The translations under genes and the position numbers were made by a program. Source: an uncultured Eubacteriales bacterium (GTDB lineage Bacteria; Bacillota; Clostridia; Oscillospirales; Oscillospiraceae). Taken from it: a DNA stretch of 16,622 nt. Each line of letters begins with the position of its first letter. The first letter of the stretch is position 1. The stretch covers positions 1-16,622 of the forward strand of contig URST01000051.1 in assembly GCA_900550585.1 (NCBI GenBank). The letters are read 5' to 3'. The notes below the pieces were generated by a model that had not been told where the DNA came from, did not search any database, and saw nothing but the letters and a program-made list of their open reading frames with translations. This document shows, piece after piece, positions 12,110 through 16,622 of this stretch.

Positions 12110-12967
12110 CTATTTCGATGCCTCCAGCAGGGCATCGGACAGCCGGGCGTACTCCGCCAGACCCAGACGTTCACCCCGGACGGTGGGGGAGAGGCCGCAG
12201 GCGGCGACAATGTCCGTCAGGGTGTCCTTGGGCAGCTCCCAGCCGGTCTGCAGGCTGTTGACCAGCGTTTTCCGCCGCAGGGCGAAGCCGGCCCGGACGG
12301 TGCGCCAGAAGGCGGCCTCCGACTGTACCTGCACCGGCGGGGCGGTGCGGGTCTTACAGCGGATGACGGCGGATGTCACCTTGGGGGCCGGGAGAAAGCA
12401 GGTGTTGGGCACGGTGAACAGCAGCTCCGGCTGGGTGTAATACTGCATCAGCAGGGTGAACGCGCCGTAGTCGGCGGTACCGGGGGCGGCGCAGGTGCGC
12501 TGGGCCACCTCCTTCTGGATCAGCACCGTCAGGCTGTCGAAGCACCGGGCCTCCACACAGGCGGTGAGGAACGGGGTGGTGATGTTGTAGGGCAGGTTGG
12601 CGCACAGCACGGGCCGCAGGCCGGTGAGGTGCTCCTGCACCAGTCCGGGCAGAGACAGCTGCATCACATCACCCTCCACCAGCGTGAAGTTGGGGTAGTC
12701 CGCCATCGTCTCCGCCAGCACGGGGTACAGGCGGCGGTCCAGCTCCACGGACACCACCCGGCCCGCCCGGCGGGCCAGCTGGGTGGTGAGGGAGCCGATG
12801 CCGGGGCCGACCTCCACCACGCCGGTACCGGCGTCCGCGCCGCTGGCGGCGGCGATATCCTCCGCCACCCAGCTTTCGATGAGGAAGTTCTGGCCCAGAG
12901 ACTTGGCGAAGCGGAAGCCGTGCCGCGCCAGCAGGGCCTGTATGTCGTTGCGGTCGCAGAGATCCAT
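12110..12967 (-). CDS. rsmA: 16S rRNA dimethyladenosine transferase RsmA (KsgA)
   Basis: This 285-aa protein has ATG 12967 preceded by AAAGGAGC on the minus strand. It transfers four methyl groups from S-adenosylmethionine to two adjacent adenosines in the 3' hairpin of 16S rRNA during 30S maturation. Signatures are KSLGQNFL (residues 23-30), SAM loop VEVGPGIGSL (51-60), VELDRRL (74-80) and catalytic NLPYNI (124-129). Length is typical. It is transcribed alone from a promoter that shares its -35 region with the divergent AbrB operon. Confidence 0.95.
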   Translation of the reverse strand: MDLCDRNDIQALLARHGFRFAKSLGQNFLIESWVAEDIAAASGADAGTGVVEVGPGIGSLTTQLARRAGRVVSVELDRRLYPVLAETMADYPNFTLVEGDVMQLSLPGLVQEHLTGLRPVLCANLPYNITTPFLTACVEARCFDSLTVLIQKEVAQRTCAAPGTADYGAFTLLMQYYTQPELLFTVPNTCFLPAPKVTSAVIRCKTRTAPPVQVQSEAAFWRTVRAGFALRRKTLVNSLQTGWELPKDTLTDIVAACGLSPTVRGERLGLAEYARLSDALLEASK

Positions 12968-12997
12968 AGTGGTGCTCCTTTACGGTTCGTTGTCCGT

Positions 12998-13026
12998 ATT
13001 GTACCACAGAAACAGGGGCTTGACAA
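12998..13026 (-). promoter_or_regulatory. rsmA promoter
   Basis: On the minus strand TTGTCA (13021-13026), 17-bp spacer, TACAAT (12998-13003), about 30 bp before the start codon. Its -35 overlaps that of the divergent promoter. Confidence 0.65.
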
Positions 13027-13048
13027 CGGGGAACAGGGGTGGTATAGT
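13020..13048 (+). promoter_or_regulatory. Promoter of the AbrB-ABC operon
   Basis: TTGACA (13020-13025), 17-bp spacer, TATAGT (13043-13048), 48 bp upstream of the regulator start. The shared -35 with the rsmA promoter suggests that polymerase cannot hold both at once. Confidence 0.75.
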
Positions 13049-13096
13049 GGCAAAAGTAAGAAAAGTTATACCAGTTATACGGAGAGGAGCGGTGAT

Positions 13097-13330
13097 ATGG
13101 GCAAGGACGAGCGGTATTTTATGAGCAGCGTCAAGATCGGCCCCAAGGGGCAGATCGTCATTCCCAAGGAGGCCAGGGCCATGTTTGGACTGGAGCCGGG
13201 GGACACGCTGGTGCTGCTGGCGGATAAGAAGAAGGGCATCGCCTTGCAGACAACGGATAAGCTGAATCCATTCCTGCGCAAGGCGTTTGACGCCCTGCCG
13301 GAGGACGATGAGGAGGTGGAGGAGCCGTGA
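13097..13330 (+). CDS. AbrB/SpoVT-type transcription regulator
   Basis: This 77-aa protein has ATG 13097 after AGAGGAG. The swapped-hairpin DNA-binding motif is clear: SVKIGPKGQIVIPKEARAMF, then GLEPGDTLVLLADKKKGIAL. A short acidic tail (PEDDEEVEEP) follows. The apparent open frame extends upstream to 12053 but runs antisense through rsmA and is not coding. It is the first gene of an operon; its stop overlaps the GTG start of the ABC ATPase. By position it probably controls this transporter operon, perhaps also the divergent rsmA; this is inference. Confidence 0.9.
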   Translation: MGKDERYFMSSVKIGPKGQIVIPKEARAMFGLEPGDTLVLLADKKKGIALQTTDKLNPFLRKAFDALPEDDEEVEEP

Positions 13331-14064
13331 ATGTGCTGGAGGTGCGGGAACTGCGCAAGACGTATCCCGCGTTTACGCTGAAGGATGTGTCGCTGGATGT
13401 GCCCCAGGGGGCCATCGTGGGCTTTATCGGGCGCAACGGCGCGGGCAAGAGCACCACGCTGAAGTCCGTTCTGGGGCTGGTACACCCGGACAGCGGTACG
13501 GTGCGGGCCTTCGGGCTGGACTACGCCGCCAACGAGGCGGCCATCCGGCGGCGCATCGGCGTGGTACTGGGCGGCATCGACTTCTACCCCAAGAAGAAGG
13601 TGGGGGTCATCACCGATGTGACCCGGCGGTTTTACAGCAACTGGGACGAGGATAAGTACCGGCATTATCTGGAGCTGTTCGCCATTGACGAGAGCAAGCG
13701 GGTGGATCAGCTGTCCAGCGGCATGAAGGTGAAGTACATGATCGCGCTGGCGCTGAGTCACAGCGCGGAGCTGCTGATCCTGGATGAGCCTACCAGCGGG
13801 CTGGACCCTGTGTCCCGGGATGAGCTGGTGGAGCTGTTCCGCCACATCGTGGCCGATGGCAGCAGGAGCATCCTGTTCTCCACCCACATCACCTCCGATC
13901 TGGAGAAGTGCGCCAGCCATATCGCGTTCATCAAGGACGGCGAAATGCTGTATGACGGCGGCGTGGAGGATTTCAAGGCGAGGTTCCGGGACAAGGGCGA
14001 GACGCTGGAGGATATCATCGTGGCCGTGGAGAGGAGGGAGCTGGATGACAGCGCTATTATATAA
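13327..14064 (+). CDS. ABC transporter ATP-binding protein
   Basis: This 245-aa protein starts at GTG 13327, overlapping the regulator stop; GTG 13333 is an alternative, 6 bp later. Walker A is GRNGAGKST (35-43), the signature is LSSGMK (from 129) and Walker B is LLILDEP with D153/E154. The D-loop is SGLDP and the switch histidine lies in STHIT. This is a complete nucleotide-binding domain of the drug/peptide-export type (YtrB/BcrA-like). It works as a dimer with the permease encoded next, with which it overlaps by 20 bp. Substrate cannot be inferred. Confidence 0.93.
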   Translation: MNVLEVRELRKTYPAFTLKDVSLDVPQGAIVGFIGRNGAGKSTTLKSVLGLVHPDSGTVRAFGLDYAANEAAIRRRIGVVLGGIDFYPKKKVGVITDVTRRFYSNWDEDKYRHYLELFAIDESKRVDQLSSGMKVKYMIALALSHSAELLILDEPTSGLDPVSRDELVELFRHIVADGSRSILFSTHITSDLEKCASHIAFIKDGEMLYDGGVEDFKARFRDKGETLEDIIVAVERRELDDSAII

Positions 14065-14689
14065 GCAGTTCCGGTTGGTGTGCCATCCCATGACGCCCAT
14101 TTTCTGTCTGTTCGGCGTGATGGTGCTGATCCCCAACTACCCCTATACCGTGATCTTCTTCTATGTGACGCTGGGGCTGTTTTTCACGTTTCTGAACATG
14201 CGGGAGCAGAAGGACATCTACTACTCGGCGCTGCTGCCGGTGCCCAAGCGGGACACGGTGAAGGCCGGGTGTCTGTTCACGGTGCTCATCGAGGTGCTGT
14301 CGCTGGTGCTGCTGGTGCCATTTTCGGTGCTGGCGGTGCATGTGCAGCCGGGAAAGGACAATCTGGTGGGGCTGGACCCCAACGCGGTGCTGGCGGCCGC
14401 CGGGTTCCTGCTGTATGCCGTGTTCAACGCCGTGTTCCTGCCGTCGTTCTATAAGAGCGGCTACAAGGTGGGGGTGTCGTACCTGAAGGCGTGCATCGTC
14501 ATGGCGGTGCTGATGCTCGTGTGCGAGGCGCTGCCCCACTTCCCGATGCTGGGGTGGCTGGACGATCTGGACCGCGCCGCCCAGCTGCGGCAGCTGCCCA
14601 TCCTCATCGGCAGTATTCTCATTTACGCGGGAGGCGCGGCGCTGACGTTCCGGGCCTCGGAAAAGGCCTACGAAAAAGTGGATCTGTAA
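14045..14689 (+). CDS. ABC-2 type transporter permease
   Basis: This 214-aa protein starts MTALLYKQFRLVCHPMTPIF at ATG 14045, with GGAGG upstream inside the ATPase gene. About six hydrophobic segments are visible, among them YTVIFFYVTLGLFFTFL, VLIEVLSLVLLVPFSVLAV, AAAGFLLYAVFNAVFL, ACIVMAVLMLVCEAL and LPILIGSILIYAGGAAL. The motif REQKDIYYSALLPVPKRDTV between spans two and three is typical of small ABC-2 permeases, in which membrane proteins of this kind accompany one ATPase. Ends at a terminator; forms a three-gene operon with the regulator and ATPase. Confidence 0.85.
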   Translation: MTALLYKQFRLVCHPMTPIFCLFGVMVLIPNYPYTVIFFYVTLGLFFTFLNMREQKDIYYSALLPVPKRDTVKAGCLFTVLIEVLSLVLLVPFSVLAVHVQPGKDNLVGLDPNAVLAAAGFLLYAVFNAVFLPSFYKSGYKVGVSYLKACIVMAVLMLVCEALPHFPMLGWLDDLDRAAQLRQLPILIGSILIYAGGAALTFRASEKAYEKVDL

Positions 14690-14692
14690 GAG

Positions 14693-14721
14693 AAAAGACC
14701 GGCGGGAGCCGGTCTTTTTTT
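14693..14721 (+). terminator. Terminator of the AbrB-ABC operon
   Basis: AAAAGACCGGC and GCCGGTCTTTT pair perfectly around GGGA and are followed by further T residues. It also lies just past the stop of the convergent RluA-family gene. Confidence 0.9.
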
Positions 14722-14738
14722 GTCGGGGAGTGTCGAAG

Positions 14739-15617
14739 TCAGCGCAGCAGCGCCTGCATATCCTCCGGCAGCGGGGCGGTGACGTCGATGACGGCGCCGG
14801 TGACGGGGTGCGTCAGGCGCAGATGATAGCTGTGGAGGGCGGGGCGGGCGATGAGAGATTTGTCCTCCGTGCCGTAGAGCCAGTCACCGGTGAGGGGGCA
14901 GCCGATGGCGGCCATGTGTACCCGCAGCTGGTGGGTGCGGCCGGTGGTGGGTGTCAGCCGCAGCAGGGCGCGGCCATTGGCGGTGGACAGCACCTCGTAG
15001 TGGGTGTGGGCTGCCTGCCCGTCCGGGGCGGGACAGCGCTTCAGCAGAGAGCCCTCCGCCCGGCCCAGGGGCAGGTCGATCTCCCCCTCCCGCCGGGGCG
15101 GCAGGCCGTCGCACACGGCGCGGTAGTCCCGCTGAAAGCCGTCGGTGTGGAGCAGGGTCATGCAGCGGGCGTGGACGAAGCCGGTCTTGGCCACGGCCAT
15201 GACGCCGGTGGTGCCCCGGTCCAGCCGGTTCACGGCGTGGAAGCTGTCGCTTCGCAGGTAGTGGGCCACGGCCCCGGCGATGGTGGCTGTCTCCTCCGTC
15301 AGAGCGGCGGGGTGGATGGCGATGCCGGCGGGCTTGTCCAGAAGCAGCAGATCCTCGTCCTCGTAGAGAACGGTCAGGGGGTAGTCCACCGGCAGGATGT
15401 GGGGATTTTCGCCGGGCAGGTCGGACACGTCCGCCCGGAGGATATCCCCGGCGCGGAGGATGCGGTTCACCGGGACGGGCACGCCGTTGACGGTGATGGC
15501 GTCCCGGAATTTCAGGCGGCTGAGGAGGCTGCCGGAGATGTGCCACAGGTTCCGCAGCAGCTCCTTGACAGTGCGGCCATCCCCGGCGGCGGAGACGGTA
15601 TGGGATAAAACGCGCAC
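14739..15617 (-). CDS. RluA-family pseudouridine synthase
   Basis: This protein has 292 aa from GTG 15617, 8 nt after AGGAGG (15626-15631 on the minus strand). The frame-first GTG at 15626 overlaps that ribosome site and cannot be the start. An N-terminal S4-like RNA-binding region (about residues 15-65) is followed by the catalytic domain. That domain has LLLDKPAGIAIHP, NRLDRGTTGVMAVAKT with catalytic D133, and TGRTHQLRVHMAAIGCPLTG. The enzyme isomerises specific uridines in rRNA or tRNA. Which site is modified cannot be told. It is transcribed divergently from the DUF362 gene from a symmetric promoter element. Confidence 0.92.
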   Translation of the reverse strand: MRVLSHTVSAAGDGRTVKELLRNLWHISGSLLSRLKFRDAITVNGVPVPVNRILRAGDILRADVSDLPGENPHILPVDYPLTVLYEDEDLLLLDKPAGIAIHPAALTEETATIAGAVAHYLRSDSFHAVNRLDRGTTGVMAVAKTGFVHARCMTLLHTDGFQRDYRAVCDGLPPRREGEIDLPLGRAEGSLLKRCPAPDGQAAHTHYEVLSTANGRALLRLTPTTGRTHQLRVHMAAIGCPLTGDWLYGTEDKSLIARPALHSYHLRLTHPVTGAVIDVTAPLPEDMQALLR

Positions 15618-15643
15618 GGGCGGCACCTCCTTTTCAGTGAAAA

Positions 15644-15680
15644 ACAGTATAGCACATTCCGGCGGGATGTGCTATACTGT
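15644..15680. promoter_or_regulatory. Symmetric divergent promoter/operator
   Basis: A perfect 14-bp inverted repeat (15644-15657 and 15667-15680) with a 9-bp centre contains TATACT on both strands. Read either way it gives TAGCAC-17 bp-TATACT: plus strand 15650-15655 and 15673-15678, minus strand 15669-15674 and 15646-15651. Each -35 thus lies in the other's -10 arm. It serves the RluA-family gene and the DUF362 gene. Confidence 0.65.
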
Positions 15681-15712
15681 GGGCACCGAAACTACGAAAG
15701 CGAGGACACGAT

Positions 15713-16622
15713 ATGGCATCCAAGGTGTATTTTGCCGACCTGCGGGCGGACTATCATGAGAATTTGCAGCAGAAGCTGACCCGGCTGATGAAAACGGCGG
15801 GTATGGGCGACATCGACTTCGACGGGAAGTATGTGGCCATCAAAATGCATTTCGGTGAGCCGGGGAATCTGGCGTTCCTGCGGCCCAACTGGGCCAAAAC
15901 CGTGGCGGATTTTGTGAAGGAGCGGGGCGGCAAGCCCTTCCTGACGGACTGCAACACCCTGTATGTGGGCGGACGGAAGAACGCGCTGGATCATCTGGAC
16001 AGCGCCATGCTCAACGGCTTCAACCCCATGACCACCGGCTGTCAGATCCTCATTGCCGACGGTCTGAAGGGCAACGACGAGGTGGAGGTACCGGTGGCCG
16101 GCGGCGAATATGTACAGAATGCCAAGATCGGCCGGGCCGTCATGGACGCCGATGTGTTCATCTCCCTGACCCACTTCAAGGGCCACGAGACGGCGGGCTT
16201 CGGCGGCTGTCTGAAGAACATCGGCATGGGCTGCGGCAGCCGCGCCGGTAAGATGGAGCAGCACAACGCCGGCAAGCCCCACGTTAACCAGAAGCTGTGC
16301 ATCGGCTGCGGCCAGTGCCGGAAGATCTGCGCCCACGACGCGCCGGTCATCACCGACCGCAAGGCCAGCATCGACCACGATAAGTGCGTGGGCTGCGGGC
16401 GCTGCATCGCCGTCTGTCCCAAAAACGCGGTGCAGATCAAATGGGACGAATCCACCAGCAACCTGAACCGGAAGATCGCCGAGTACACCAAGGCCGTGGT
16501 GGACGGACGGCCCTGCTTCCACATCTCGCTGGTCATCGACGTGTCCCCCAACTGTGACTGCCGTTCGGAGAACGACATGGCCATCGTGCCCAACGTGGGC
16601 ATGTTCGCCTCCTTCGACCCGG
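15713..16622 (+). CDS. DUF362 protein with two 4Fe-4S ferredoxin motifs (cut by window end)
   Basis: ATG 15713 follows GAGGA; 303 codons are visible with no stop. The N-terminal DUF362 region contains YVAIKMHFGEPGN, PFLTDCNTLYVG and DVFISLTHFKGHETAGFGG. Two ferredoxin clusters follow: C196-C199-C202-C206 (CIGCGQCRKIC) and C225-C228-C231-C235 (CVGCGRCIAVCP). The family is a cytoplasmic iron-sulfur protein common in anaerobes, with an unknown redox partner. The function is not established, but the cofactor binding is clear. Its presence supports an anaerobic host. Confidence 0.9.
   Translation, partial: MASKVYFADLRADYHENLQQKLTRLMKTAGMGDIDFDGKYVAIKMHFGEPGNLAFLRPNWAKTVADFVKERGGKPFLTDCNTLYVGGRKNALDHLDSAMLNGFNPMTTGCQILIADGLKGNDEVEVPVAGGEYVQNAKIGRAVMDADVFISLTHFKGHETAGFGGCLKNIGMGCGSRAGKMEQHNAGKPHVNQKLCIGCGQCRKICAHDAPVITDRKASIDHDKCVGCGRCIAVCPKNAVQIKWDESTSNLNRKIAEYTKAVVDGRPCFHISLVIDVSPNCDCRSENDMAIVPNVGMFASFDP

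Noticed and set aside
12053..13096. Long plus-strand open frame leading into the AbrB-type regulator
   Set aside because: It runs antisense through rsmA, whose motifs are clear, and has no start signals; only the part from ATG 13097 is coding.

Overview
The window holds a compact prophage of the filamentous-phage type (inovirus), about 7.9 kb (501-8456), inserted in a GC-rich bacterial chromosome. The flanking genes fit a Gram-positive, probably a Clostridia (Oscillospirales-like) gut anaerobe: a YabE-type G5/3D protein, rsmA, the selenium accessory gene yqeC, an AbrB-type regulator in an ABC operon, and strong AGGAGG-type ribosome sites. The taxonomic placement is inference. The prophage is visibly lower in GC than the flanks.

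Layout. 1-436 is the 5' part of an unknown host gene on the minus strand. At 457-507 are two divergent, overlapping sigma-A-type promoters. The right-hand one originally served the host GIY-YIG gene now at 8472. The prophage sits exactly in that promoter's -10 box and is bounded by a 16-bp direct repeat (501-516 and 8441-8456). Inside, in order: hairpin, ssDNA-binding-like protein, HUH replication initiator, two or three tiny membrane proteins and a terminator. A small antisense membrane-gene module with a near-consensus promoter follows (2168-2723). Then come a large secreted adsorption-like protein, five small membrane or secreted proteins, two tandem paralogous coat proteins, a strong terminator and a Zot/pI assembly ATPase. 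An IS30-family DDE transposase lies convergent with zot, stop codons 1 bp apart. The intergenic region 8158-8440 carries a perfect palindrome and an 84-nt structured hairpin, as expected of a filamentous-phage origin/packaging region.

The host part 8457-16622 is ordinary chromosome. It holds GIY-YIG protein and dus (overlapping), G5/3D cell-wall protein (minus), yqeC, rsmA (minus), AbrB-regulator plus ABC ATPase plus permease operon, RluA-family pseudouridine synthase (minus), and a DUF362/ferredoxin protein cut by the window end. Genes are separated by clear hairpin terminators and by divergent overlapping promoters.

How the phage genes fit together: Rep nicks and replicates the circular genome, and the small SSB coats the single strands. 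Coat proteins, the adsorption protein and small membrane proteins form the virion at the membrane, and the Zot ATPase drives assembly. No tyrosine or serine recombinase is present, so the IS30-type transposase is the only visible integrase candidate. This is the most interesting aspect of the window. No CRISPR, tRNA or rRNA was seen.
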